Shown here: positions 55,945-64,000 of the stretch, one piece after another
Position numbering within the stretch: the stretch's first letter is position 1
Layout of the letters: each line of letters opens with the position of its first letter
Assembly: GCA_903904515.1 (NCBI GenBank)
Contig: CAIVCR010000078.1
Location: 1 to 64,000 of the forward strand
DNA from: an uncultured Bacteroidia bacterium
GTDB lineage: Bacteria > Bacteroidota > Bacteroidia > Bacteroidales > Prolixibacteraceae
DNA length: 64,000 bases
Reading direction: 5' to 3'
Program-made: the position numbers and the translations under genes
Notes under the pieces: generated by a model
The model's input: the letters and a program-made list of their open reading frames with translations, nothing else
What the model was told of the DNA's origin: nothing
Database searches by the model: none

Positions 55945-57339
55945 TCAATTACTTTTATCGATATAACAGTAAACACTCATTTTAAACATGCTACTGTTCA
56001 GAAGATTTCCGGAAAACGAAAAAGAGTTTAAGCTCTGACCCGTCTTGGTGCCCAGAACACCAAGCATAAGCGAATTTCCCGAAGTAGTAGATGTTCCAAG
56101 TTCCGTAGTAAAAAACTGTGTTACATCAAGGAGATAATAGGGTAACTGGTCAAAAGCCGCAGGCACCACTTTACGGGCAAAAATATTACTCCCAAGCGAA
56201 CTTGAATATTGAGAAGAGATAACATTTCGTCTGTCAATGACATATACTGCCAGGGTATCGGGCAATTGATTGGTAATTGAATAGGAATTGATTGTAGGTG
56301 TCAATTGAATTTGAGCGCTAATCAACACCACTTTTTTTGCATACCCTTTAAGGAACTGGGCACCCGGAATTCTGATTTTAGTATAAACTCCGGTTCCACC
56401 CTGAACCATTGTCTGATTATAGGTACTGGAACTTTGGAGCTCAGTACTACTCAGCAGGGGATTGTTATTCTGGCTGATTGAACCGAGATAACTTCCCTGG
56501 GAGTTGTATAAAATCTGATTAAACCAAAGACCGGAGGCATCAACAGGAAAATTAAAGAACGTTGCATTTACCTGATCAACCGGTTTAACTTTCTCATGAT
56601 AATAAACCCGTAGGGAGATCGATTTCTGTGAAATTCCAAAAGCCATCTGATTTTGGTCCACGGCTGAAACGAGTGCAATACCAGGCAAAAACACCTGAAA
56701 TTCTGACGAATTTTGCATCGAATCATTTTTATTAATGATATTGTTGAAAAAAGTCATCCCATAGTCATCCGAGAGACGGAAAAAGAAATCTTTTTTCATT
56801 TTAGGATGAGGATAAACCTTAATATCTCCAAGACTACGATCATCCAGCTTAAAGGAGGTAGTGTTATACAAACTACCATCTGCATCGGTCTTAAAGGGTG
56901 AAATATTGTACAGGGATCCATTTGAATTGTATCCTTGTTTATGCGTAATTTTTTTAACCGAAAAGGCAACTAATTTTGTGGTATCTCCAATATAATATCC
57001 GTCATAATTATACTTAACGACAAGTGAATCGTAAACCAAACCGGTAGGCAAGGAAGATATAGAAGAACCGCTACTGATCTGTAAATAAGGGGTACAGGTA
57101 GCTTGTCCTGTAAAATTATTCGTATAAGCTCCAACCAATAATCTGGCCGGTTTGGAGGTAACAATAGAATCCAAATGAATAGTTGAAGTAACCATCTTCA
57201 TGGTATCAATCATTACAACACCCGAGGTGGAGTTGACAAAATCTTTGCCTAATTGGAAATCTTCAACTTTAGAGAAATTGCAAGAAAAAAGAGAAGCCGC
57301 AAACAAAAAAACAGCTATAACTCGAAAACTTCTTTCCAT
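55945..57339 (-). CDS. DUF4270 lipoprotein
   Basis: A 464-residue lipoprotein (lipobox LFSC, Cys20). The DUF4270 features are the start FQLGKDFVNS and VVMIDTMKMVTSTIHLDSI with LLVGAYTNNFTGQ, and beta-rich sequence thereafter. The family occurs in Bacteroidota, mostly next to outer-membrane or glycogen genes; function unknown. It precedes the barrel gene. Confidence 0.85.
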   Translation of the reverse strand: MERSFRVIAVFLFAASLFSCNFSKVEDFQLGKDFVNSTSGVVMIDTMKMVTSTIHLDSIVTSKPARLLVGAYTNNFTGQATCTPYLQISSGSSISSLPTGLVYDSLVVKYNYDGYYIGDTTKLVAFSVKKITHKQGYNSNGSLYNISPFKTDADGSLYNTTSFKLDDRSLGDIKVYPHPKMKKDFFFRLSDDYGMTFFNNIINKNDSMQNSSEFQVFLPGIALVSAVDQNQMAFGISQKSISLRVYYHEKVKPVDQVNATFFNFPVDASGLWFNQILYNSQGSYLGSISQNNNPLLSSTELQSSSTYNQTMVQGGTGVYTKIRIPGAQFLKGYAKKVVLISAQIQLTPTINSYSITNQLPDTLAVYVIDRRNVISSQYSSSLGSNIFARKVVPAAFDQLPYYLLDVTQFFTTELGTSTTSGNSLMLGVLGTKTGQSLNSFSFSGNLLNSSMFKMSVYCYIDKSN

Positions 57340-57717
57340 ATTTTTTGATGCGAAAGTATTTCAAGTTTTTATTTGACCCTAAATTATTATACCAAATAGC
57401 CTTTATGAACGACGAATAATATTTTAACTAAATTTACAAAAGATATTAAATTCTATATTTCAGTCACTTAAGGTATTAATTTAATATTTATTCACATTTA
57501 AGAATAAAGTCAAATAGTTTCGTCGATTTATTAAGGCTTTATATCGACTATTACTGACTTTTTATCCTGTTTCGTTTTTAAAGCTCTCAAGGCTATCCTA
57601 GTTTTGAGCCTCCTTTAAATAAAGGGAGCAGCAAATAAAATTGTATGCTTTCATAAGGGACAAAAAAGAAAACTGGTTGTCGAATTTAAATAGTTGAAAT
57701 TTATAAATTGTAAATTG
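57340..57717. other. divergent intergenic region of DUF4270 and kelch genes
   Basis: A 378-base AT-rich gap with no gene. It holds a weak hairpin (CTCCTTTAAATAAAGGGAG near 57610-57628) and AT-rich stretches. No consensus promoter was clear in either direction. Confidence 0.45.
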
Positions 57718-58740
57718 ATGAAAAAATTATTTTTGGTAGTGATTGTTCTTGTACTTTTCCTTGGATGTAAAAAGAGTTCCACAGCTTACATTGGAAACTG
57801 GATGCAGGCATCATCTTTTGAAGGAATCGCAAGGGGTAATGCCACTTCTTTTGTGATAGGAGACAAAGTCTACCTGGGAATGGGATTTAATAGTGCTCAG
57901 ACGAATACTGCCCTAAACTATTACCTGCAGGATTTCTGGATGTGGGATACCACAAAGGATTTCTGGAAACAATTAGCAGATTTTCCTGGTCAACCCAGAA
58001 TTGGAGCAGTTTCATTTGTGATTAATGGAAAAGGCTACATGGGATGCGGCTACAACGGAATCACCAGTCTAAAGGACTTCTGGGAATTTGATCCGGCTAC
58101 AGGGACAAACGGAACGTGGACACAAAAAGCTGATTTTGCTGCAAATACTGGGATAAACGATATGGCCCGTTACGGTGAAGTAGGATTTTCTTTGGGAAAT
58201 CTTGGTTATGTTGGCACCGGTAAATTGATTAACGGAAATAACATGAGAGATTTTTATCAGTACGATCCTACTACCAATACCTGGACTCAGATTGCCAGCA
58301 TGGGGGGTGACGGACGCACAGGTGCTGTTGCATTCACCTACAACGGAAAAGCGTATGTGACAACCGGATCAAATAACGGACTCGATCTCATTGACTTATG
58401 GGTATATGATCCGGCAACCTCTGCCTGGACTCAGAAAGCAAAACTTAATGTAAATACGGCATGGACAATAAGTCGCTCGGATGGTTCGGCTTTAGTACTT
58501 GGGAATAAGGCATATATCTGTCTGGGTTACAATTCAGGTGTTCGGGTCGATTGCTGGGAATACGATTTCACAGGAGATACCTGGACTAAAAAGACCGATT
58601 TCGAAGGTAGCGCAAGACAAAATGCGGTTAGCATCGTTGTGAACAACAAAGGATACGTCGCAACCGGACGAAGCGGAAGTGCATTTTACAACGACGTTTG
58701 GGAATTCAGACCTTTTGATGCAGTGGTTGTAGGAGACTAA
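57718..58740 (+). CDS. kelch-repeat lipoprotein
   Basis: A 340-residue lipoprotein (lipobox FLGC) forming a probable six-bladed kelch beta-propeller. Motifs include GDKVYLGMGF, DFWMWDTTKDFWKQL, NGKGYMGCGYNG, DFWEFDPATGTNGTWTQKADF, NGKAYVTTGSN, LWVYDPATSAWTQKA, and NKGYVATGRSGS. The ATG at 57718 gives a normal lipoprotein signal. Such proteins usually bind partners or glycans on the surface. A strong terminator follows. Confidence 0.88.
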   Translation: MKKLFLVVIVLVLFLGCKKSSTAYIGNWMQASSFEGIARGNATSFVIGDKVYLGMGFNSAQTNTALNYYLQDFWMWDTTKDFWKQLADFPGQPRIGAVSFVINGKGYMGCGYNGITSLKDFWEFDPATGTNGTWTQKADFAANTGINDMARYGEVGFSLGNLGYVGTGKLINGNNMRDFYQYDPTTNTWTQIASMGGDGRTGAVAFTYNGKAYVTTGSNNGLDLIDLWVYDPATSAWTQKAKLNVNTAWTISRSDGSALVLGNKAYICLGYNSGVRVDCWEYDFTGDTWTKKTDFEGSARQNAVSIVVNNKGYVATGRSGSAFYNDVWEFRPFDAVVVGD

Positions 58741-58785
58741 TCCTAAAATCAACAAATCACACTACCACTCTGGTTTTTTTTACAG

Positions 58786-58829
58786 CCATCGGTTTTTATC
58801 TTCATCAGGTAAAAACCGATGGTTTTTTT
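58786..58829 (+). terminator. Rho-independent terminator of the kelch gene
   Basis: CCATCGGTTTTTA and TAAAAACCGATGG form a perfect 13-base stem around an 11-base loop, followed by TTTTTTTA. Confidence 0.9.
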
Positions 58830-58886
58830 ATTTCTAAAATTTATCGACGCAACTTTCCCTGTTAATAAACATCTTCCTTTTTTAAT

Positions 58887-58894
58887 TACCTTTG
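58887..58894 (+). promoter_or_regulatory. putative -7 element for the LytTR gene
   Basis: TACCTTTG matches TAnnTTTG, 28 bases before the GTG start. The -33 partner is not clear. Confidence 0.45.
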
Positions 58895-58922
58895 GCAAAG
58901 GAATAATTTAACACCCAGAATA

Positions 58923-59633
58923 GTGAACTGCATAATTATTGACGACGAGAAGAGTGCTGTCGAAATATTGAAAGAGATGGTTGGAAGATTACCATTCTTA
59001 AATTTATTAAAATGCTTTACCAACCCTTTCGAAGGCCTCGAATTTATACAGTCGCACCCGGTCGATCTCGTTTTTCTGGATGTTGAAATGCCCATGATTA
59101 CCGGTATCGAATTAATGAAAAGTCTCAGAAATCGTCCGCAAGTCATCTTTACCGCCATCGACAGTCTGCATGCAATTTCGGGTTACGACTTGGATGCCAC
59201 AGACTTCCTGTTAAAACCGCTAACTTTTGACCGTCTGCTCAAAGGGGTTAACAAAGCGAACCAGATTCACCGGTTCTCCGAATTGTCAAGCAATACCGTT
59301 TCCAGTCATGACAAAAACTCTAATCTCGATTTCATACTGGTCAAAACGGGTTACAATACGATCCGGGTGGATCTGGATGACATCCTTTATTGCGAGGGAC
59401 TAAAAGATTACATCAAAGTTCATATTACCGGCAAAACAATCGTCACCCTGAATAGCCTGAAAAAGTTTGAGGAGCTTCTCCCCGATGACCGGTTTGTGCG
59501 GGTTCACAAATCCTTTATAATCTCCCTGGCAAAGATTGATTCGATTCAAAACAACCGGATCGTGATCGGCAAATCGATTATCCCGATAGGGGACAACTAC
59601 AAAACAAAGTTCAATAATAAGATACGGCAATAA
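58923..59633 (+). CDS. LytTR-family response regulator
   Basis: A 236-residue regulator: receiver domain (1-120) with the acidic pair in IIDDEK, phospho-acceptor Asp53 (LVFLDVEMP) and a Lys in LLKPL, then a LytTR DNA-binding domain (about 138-234, RVDLDDILYCEGLKDYIKVH, FVRVHKSFIISLAKID). The partner is usually a LytS-like membrane kinase but none is adjacent. The start codon is GTG at 58923. Confidence 0.93.
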   Translation: MNCIIIDDEKSAVEILKEMVGRLPFLNLLKCFTNPFEGLEFIQSHPVDLVFLDVEMPMITGIELMKSLRNRPQVIFTAIDSLHAISGYDLDATDFLLKPLTFDRLLKGVNKANQIHRFSELSSNTVSSHDKNSNLDFILVKTGYNTIRVDLDDILYCEGLKDYIKVHITGKTIVTLNSLKKFEELLPDDRFVRVHKSFIISLAKIDSIQNNRIVIGKSIIPIGDNYKTKFNNKIRQ

Positions 59634-59648
59634 ATAGTCAAAAAAGAG

Positions 59649-59791
59649 CTACTCTAGCTTTTCAATCAAAGAATCAAGGGATTTTGAATAAATTCGTGTT
59701 TTACTTTGACTGACCACTCTTTTTCAAGGTAAACCAGAAGACTTTTGAGCCTTTTTTCAGCTCTTTTTGAGAGCCTGATATCGCGTTTCAT
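59649..59791 (-). pseudogene. ParE/RelE-like toxin, frameshifted remnant
   Basis: From an ATG at 59789-59791 overlapping the antitoxin stop, the frame reads MKRDIRLSKRAEKRLKSLLV and on to KHEFIQ before a stop at 59666-59668, giving 41 residues. Switching frame after FIQ gives KSLDSLIEKLE and another stop (59649-59651), the expected continuation of a ParE/RelE toxin helix. Functional toxins of this type are about 95-100 residues. The C-terminal half is missing, so the toxin is dead. Confidence 0.7.
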
Positions 59792-60012
59792 TACCTGTGT
59801 TTTGCGATAAACTGTTCATAGTTTACCGTTTCATTATTTTCAATTTCTTCCATGCCCCTTAGGATTTCTGCTTGTTGAGTTTGAGATAGGCTTTCCCAAA
59901 AATCAATATTCTGTGATGTTGTAAATATACGTTTAACAGACGATAGGATATTGGGATTATCAGTGTCCAATATCATCCTAACCAGTTCCAGTTTTTCTGC
60001 TTGGATATTCAT
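59791..60012 (-). CDS. antitoxin of a RelE/ParE-type module
   Basis: A 73-residue acidic helical protein of the addiction-module component type (AEKLELVRMILDT, IDFWESLSQTQQAEILRGMEEIENNE, ending YEQFIAKHR). Its stop overlaps the start of the toxin remnant, the usual antitoxin-toxin operon form. The antitoxin remains intact although its partner is broken. Confidence 0.75.
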   Translation of the reverse strand: MNIQAEKLELVRMILDTDNPNILSSVKRIFTTSQNIDFWESLSQTQQAEILRGMEEIENNETVNYEQFIAKHR

Positions 60013-60094
60013 GTCTCTTTTTTTATAAATTTACAACTTCTAACTTAAAATTACACCTTTTATTTCGACCATTATAATTGAGCAATCGTTCTCT

Positions 60095-63028
60095 TTATCT
60101 TCTTGGATCCCCCTTAACCGGCAGTTTAGCCAGCTTCTCAACCTCCACCGATGGGTGGCCAAATTCAGAGACCACCTTTCCCAGGATCAGGTAAACGCCA
60201 TTTCCCGAAAATGGCCAGTTCTTCAGACTTGAGGGAAAATGAACCGTCTCGAAGAACTCCCCCGTATGATCGAGAAAACTTCCGAAATTCATCAACTCCC
60301 GTTTCGAGGTGCTCACATATTTAATCGTGACCAGTAGCCCCACCATGCGTACTGTCTTCCCGATATAATTGACCAGTTCATTGGCCAGAACTTCACCCCG
60401 GAAACTGGTCTGCAACAGATCGAACCAGCTCATCGTTACCGGAAAGCCAAGGAGTTCAATCTCATCGTAGGCCGCCTCAACCTGTGACTGCTCCATACCA
60501 GGCAACTCCCATTTTTTGGAAGGGGTGTCAAATAGCCGGTTCGGGATATTTTTAGCCGTTTTACTTAATAGCATATGCGCTTCCCACAACAATTGCATTT
60601 TAGGTTTAGCCACAAATCGAAATGCCCCCAGCCGGATCAGCAGCACCAGGTGTTCGATACCAATTGAGACCCGGCGCAAAAAATCTTCGAGTGAGAGGAA
60701 ATCCCCGCCACGCATCCGTTCACGCACCAGGTGTGACTGGAATTCATGCTCAAGATTGGCGACCAGATTAAACCCCAGATAAATACGGTCATCATAAATC
60801 GTTGTCTCAACAAGACTTCGGTTGACACAGGGGAGTTCGATACGGGCGCCACACCTTCGTGCTTCATTCACATAAACCCAGGTACGGTAGAATCCCCCAA
60901 AGTTATTAATCACCGCCACCATAAACTCCAGCGGATAGTGGGCCTTGAGGTAAAGACTCTGAAAGCTCTCCACCGCATACGAGGCGGAATGGGCCTTCGA
61001 GAAAGAGTATCCCGCAAAACTCTCTATCTGTCGCCACACCTCACGGGCAGTCTCCTCGGGACGTCCCAGCGTGCGGCAATTTTCAAAGAACCGGTCAATG
61101 ATCCGCTGAAACTCACTCTTCGAACGGAACTTTCCGCTCATGGCACGGCGCAGCACATCCGCATCAGCGAGGTCCAGCCCCGCAAAATGGTGACACACCT
61201 TGAGCACATCCTCCTGAAAAACCATCACTCCGTAAGTCTCTTCCAATTGCTCCTTCATCACCGGATGGAGATAGGTGAAGCTTTGGGGATGATGAAAGCG
61301 GTTAATGTATTCACGCATCATGCCGCTCTTGGCCACACCGGGGCGGATAATGGAACTTGCAGCTACAAGTGAGATATAGTTGTCACAATGGAGTTTTTTG
61401 AGCAAACCGCGCATGGCAGGGCTCTCGATGTAAAAGCAACCGATCGTCTCGCCAATCTTCAGTTGGTGCTTCACCTGCGGGTCGCTTTTGAGTTCCTGCA
61501 TCCTGTGAATATCAATCTTCACCTTCCGGTTCCGCTGAATGATGTCTATACTGTCGTTGATATGACCGATTCCCCGTTGACTCAGGATATCGAGTTTCTC
61601 AAATCCGAAATCTTCGGCAACATACATATCCCACTGGGTGGTCTGGAACCCTTTCGGCGGAAGATCGAGCGCCGTATAGCAGGTGATTGGTTCTTCCGAA
61701 ATCAGCACACCACCCGAATGAATAGTGCGCAGATTGGGAAAATCCTGCATCATCGAGCCTACTGCAAAAATCTGCCGGTACAGTTCACTCCCCATGGTTG
61801 CGGCGGCCGGGTCATCAGCCAGGGTGTCGATCTCCTCCTTTGGAAGGCCATACACCTTCCCCAGTTCACGCAGAATCGACTTCCCCTGAAACGTGTTCAT
61901 CGCTCCAAGCAGCGCAGTGTGCTTATTGCCGTATCGTTTAAAGATATATTCATGAATTTCATCGCGGTCGCGCCACGAAAAATCAATATCAAAATCGGGG
62001 GGCGACGTCCGTTTGGGATTGAGAAACCGCTCGAAATAGAGATTCAGCTCGATCGGATCTACATCGGTAATTTTCAGACAATACGCCACAATGGAATTAG
62101 CTCCCGAACCACGCCCCACATGATAAAACCCGCGACTCATCGAATAGCGGATGATATCCCAGGTGATCAGAAAATAGGAGGAGAACCCAAGTTTATCGAT
62201 GATTTCCAGTTCGTGATGCACCCGTTTCAACGCTTCAGAGTCGTTGCCGTAACGGTATTTCCACCCATCCAATGCAAGCTTCTCAAGCAACAGCTTATCG
62301 TCGTAACGACTTCCGGTGAAGATTTGCTTATTTTTAATCGCCTTAAAATCGAAGGCAATGGAACAATCATCGAGCAGATTTTTAGTGGTCTGAAGGATCT
62401 CGGGAAAATCGGCAAATGCCACGAGAAGATCATCAAAAGTGCGGAAGATATCCGTGTCGCTGCCGGTCTGCTCAGGGGTTAGTTTACTCAGTAAGGTGTT
62501 GTGATCGATGGCACGCAGATGCTGATGAAGTAAGAAATCATATTTTCCTGAAAACGTAACAGGTTGAAGTACGATTAACTTACGGAAGTGCTTCCGGGCA
62601 GTAATGTAGCTGAACCTGTTGATATCCTGAGGCTGAACCCCAATAAATTCATTATCAAGCAATTCGCTGATATCCTTCTCCCCGAAAGGATAGATCACAT
62701 AGGCCTGATTAAAGTGGTCGGCCCTTATCGGAAACGCTTTTTTTTGCATCAGGTGAAGGCTCAGAAATTCATTTAATTCGCGAAAACCTTCATTGTTCCG
62801 GGCAATTGCCGTATAGAGATGATGATCCCCATTACGGAAATCGATTCCTGCTATTGGCTTGACTCCCTGTTTTTGTGCCTCTTTCACAAAATCGATGATG
62901 CCGGTGGTGTTGTTGATATCGGCCATAACAACTACGGGAAGGTGGTTTTTTACCGCCTCCTGCACCAGTGTTTCAGGGTTCATGGTCCCGTAGCGCAGGC
63001 TATACCAGCTGTGACATGAGAATAACAT
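60095..63028 (-). CDS. dnaE2: DnaE-type DNA polymerase III alpha, error-prone class
   Basis: A 977-residue C-family polymerase, shorter than replicative DnaE (about 1160-1250) and located next to dinB, which suggests the damage-tolerance class. PHP domain (1-200) lacks parts of its metal site (CHSWYS for HxHSxYS and MADI for the TDH motif). The palm has the catalytic pair in PDFDIDFS and an Asp in EKLDILSQRG; the thumb/fingers follow, with an OB domain at about 880-960 (GKTVRMVGLLVTIKYV). The usual C-terminal tau-binding tail is absent. Probably LexA-controlled but no site was identified. Confidence 0.9.
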   Translation of the reverse strand: MLFSCHSWYSLRYGTMNPETLVQEAVKNHLPVVVMADINNTTGIIDFVKEAQKQGVKPIAGIDFRNGDHHLYTAIARNNEGFRELNEFLSLHLMQKKAFPIRADHFNQAYVIYPFGEKDISELLDNEFIGVQPQDINRFSYITARKHFRKLIVLQPVTFSGKYDFLLHQHLRAIDHNTLLSKLTPEQTGSDTDIFRTFDDLLVAFADFPEILQTTKNLLDDCSIAFDFKAIKNKQIFTGSRYDDKLLLEKLALDGWKYRYGNDSEALKRVHHELEIIDKLGFSSYFLITWDIIRYSMSRGFYHVGRGSGANSIVAYCLKITDVDPIELNLYFERFLNPKRTSPPDFDIDFSWRDRDEIHEYIFKRYGNKHTALLGAMNTFQGKSILRELGKVYGLPKEEIDTLADDPAAATMGSELYRQIFAVGSMMQDFPNLRTIHSGGVLISEEPITCYTALDLPPKGFQTTQWDMYVAEDFGFEKLDILSQRGIGHINDSIDIIQRNRKVKIDIHRMQELKSDPQVKHQLKIGETIGCFYIESPAMRGLLKKLHCDNYISLVAASSIIRPGVAKSGMMREYINRFHHPQSFTYLHPVMKEQLEETYGVMVFQEDVLKVCHHFAGLDLADADVLRRAMSGKFRSKSEFQRIIDRFFENCRTLGRPEETAREVWRQIESFAGYSFSKAHSASYAVESFQSLYLKAHYPLEFMVAVINNFGGFYRTWVYVNEARRCGARIELPCVNRSLVETTIYDDRIYLGFNLVANLEHEFQSHLVRERMRGGDFLSLEDFLRRVSIGIEHLVLLIRLGAFRFVAKPKMQLLWEAHMLLSKTAKNIPNRLFDTPSKKWELPGMEQSQVEAAYDEIELLGFPVTMSWFDLLQTSFRGEVLANELVNYIGKTVRMVGLLVTIKYVSTSKRELMNFGSFLDHTGEFFETVHFPSSLKNWPFSGNGVYLILGKVVSEFGHPSVEVEKLAKLPVKGDPRR

Positions 63029-63029
63029 A

Positions 63030-63064
63030 GGGAAATGAAAGAATTAAAGAATGAAAGAATGAAT
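63030..63064. repeat. GAATGAAA-type short repeats
   Basis: Degenerate 8-12 base words (GAAATGAAAGAATTAAAGAATG) lie between dnaE and the palindromic array, like the GAATGAAG repeats at 9327. Confidence 0.6.
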
Positions 63065-63067
63065 GTA

Positions 63068-63186
63068 AAGACGCGTTTAAAACGCGTCTCAACGTTTAAA
63101 ACGCGTCTCAACGTTTAAACGCGTCTCAACGTTTAAACGCGTCTCAACGTTTAAAACGCGTCTCAACGTTTAAACGCGTCTCAACC
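63068..63186. repeat. tandem array of a palindromic 18-19 base unit between dinB and dnaE
   Basis: Six units of TTTAAAACGCGTCTCAACG or TTTAAACGCGTCTCAACG follow one another; the first is preceded by GACGCG, so GACGCGTTTAAAACGCGTC forms a palindrome. Units differ mainly by one A in the A-run. There are no unique spacers. It sits between dinB and dnaE on the minus strand and could affect read-through between them. Confidence 0.9.
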
Positions 63187-63194
63187 ACTTTAAA

Positions 63195-64000
63195 TTAATG
63201 ATACCCCCGTTTAATAATTAATTCCCCGGGTGGAAGCGGTGGCGGAACCGTTTTCATCTCATCGATTGCCTTGCGCACTGCCAGCCCCGAAGCACGTCTG
63301 ATTGCCGATGAGCCAAACCGGTTGCGTATCTGATCCATGCTCCGGTAGAGATTCACCCGTTCAGAGGTATCTTCAAAAAGATCGAGTTGCTGGGTGCCGC
63401 TAACCAGGTGGCTGAACCGGACTCCGATCAGACGGATCAACATTCGCCGCTGATAAAGTTTCCGGAAAAGATCCTTCGCCGTTGCAAGCAGCGTATGATC
63501 GAACTGGGTGTAAGGAATCCTCAGTTGCTGGCTATACGTATCAAAATTTGAATACTTGATCTTTACCGTGACGCAGGAAGTCATCTTCTGCTGTTTCCGG
63601 AGCTGAAAGGCAAGCTTTTCGGTCATCCCCACGATAAGCTGCTCCAGGAAATTGACGTCGGTAGTATCCTGTTCAAAGGTCCGCTCGGTACTGATCGATT
63701 TTTGTTCCGAATAGGGCTTAACCGGCGTGTTGTCGATCCCGTGCGCCTTCTTCCACATAATGATTCCGTTTTCACCCAGCACCTGTTGCATCATCTCGAT
63801 GGGAATTTCGGCGAGTGTATGGATTGTTTCGATCCCCATTGAACGGAGCAGATGATATGTTTTGGCGCCCACCATGGGGATTTTCCGGATCGAAAGGGGA
63901 TCGAGAAACGGCCGGACCGCACGTTGGGGGACCTCCTTCTCCCCGTTCGGCTTAGCTTCGCCTGTGGCAATCTTAGAGACTGTTTTATTCACCGACAGAC
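63195..64000 (-). CDS. dinB: DinB / DNA polymerase IV-like (C-terminal part, cut by window edge)
   Basis: Y-family translesion polymerase. The visible 265 residues plus LSV upstream match the palm end and thumb (LSVNKTVSKIATGEAKPNG, helix-hairpin-helix-like KIPMVGAKTYHLLRSMGI) and the little-finger domain (SISTERTFEQDTTDVNFLEQL, RIPYTQFDHTLLATAKDLFRKLY, IRLIGVRFSHL). The frame stays open to base 64000, so the start and catalytic N-terminal half lie beyond the window. It lies upstream of dnaE, forming a damage-tolerance pair. Confidence 0.92.
   Translation of the reverse strand, partial: LSVNKTVSKIATGEAKPNGEKEVPQRAVRPFLDPLSIRKIPMVGAKTYHLLRSMGIETIHTLAEIPIEMMQQVLGENGIIMWKKAHGIDNTPVKPYSEQKSISTERTFEQDTTDVNFLEQLIVGMTEKLAFQLRKQQKMTSCVTVKIKYSNFDTYSQQLRIPYTQFDHTLLATAKDLFRKLYQRRMLIRLIGVRFSHLVSGTQQLDLFEDTSERVNLYRSMDQIRNRFGSSAIRRASGLAVRKAIDEMKTVPPPLPPGELIIKRGYH

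Noticed and set aside
61388-62482. 364-codon open frame antisense to the DnaE-type gene
   Set aside because: It lies opposite a well-supported polymerase gene, its codons follow the mirror image of that gene and the product resembles no family.
63068-63186. Possible CRISPR array
   Set aside because: Repeats are 18-19 bases and directly joined with no unique spacers, and no cas genes are nearby.

Overview
The window looks like a chromosomal segment of a Bacteroidota bacterium, probably Bacteroidales/Marinilabiliales-like. This rests on the long SecA with a C-terminal zinc tail, the extended signal peptidase I, a DUF4270 lipoprotein, many SCK-type lipoproteins, a fused PotCD, a PIF1-HRDC-HTH helicase, and promoters of the Bacteroidota type (TTG, about 19 bases, TAnnTTTG). 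By eye the DNA is moderately AT-rich and gene-dense. Gaps often hold short tandem or palindromic repeats. No phage, insertion sequence, rRNA operon or CRISPR array was seen.

Layout. 0-8.5 kb (minus strand): lgt, secA, a ferritin, NADP-isocitrate dehydrogenase, and a dnaX gene split into two frames at a ten-A run. 8.7-9.9 kb: a secreted glutathione peroxidase and a YccF membrane protein. 9.9-14.9 kb (minus): a signalling block with a receiver/multi-PAS histidine kinase, a PAS-only protein and the decayed 3' half of another kinase. 15-25 kb (plus): cinA, an AsmA-type protein, a GxxExxY protein between short inverted repeats, a two-domain esterase, dapB, lepB, a lipoprotein, a LapA-like protein and WbqC. 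25-27 kb (minus): DEDD exonuclease, NUDIX hydrolase, NlpC/P60 peptidase. 27-37 kb (plus): a 7TM-HD phosphodiesterase, two exported proteases, rplS, a YitT protein, a PlpD-like patatin and a sugar-phosphate mutarotase.

37-46.9 kb is a carbohydrate region: a GH20 hexosaminidase, a PIF1-like helicase, the rhamnose genes rhaT-rhaM-rhaA facing a zinc alcohol dehydrogenase, and a DUF2961 (GH172-like) protein. Two copies of the same perfect palindrome sit at the outer ends of the two divergent rhamnose-region transcripts. 47-51.3 kb: tRNA-Pro(CGG), then the polyamine transporter operon potA-potB-potCD and a DUF1003 protein. 51.8-58.7 kb: four cell-envelope genes (an eight-repeat FN3-like lipoprotein, an outer-membrane barrel, a DUF4270 lipoprotein, a kelch lipoprotein). 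58.9-64 kb: an orphan LytTR regulator, a toxin-antitoxin pair with a broken toxin, and an error-prone replication pair, DnaE-type polymerase and DinB; dinB runs off the right edge.

Most genes are housekeeping. The points most worth a second look are the dnaX slippage site, the GxxExxY unit with repeat ends resembling a stand-alone palindrome 32 kb away, the paired palindromes around the rhamnose genes, the two decaying genes (kinase remnant and ParE/RelE-like toxin), the degenerate receiver and PHP domains, and the tandem palindromic array between dinB and dnaE.
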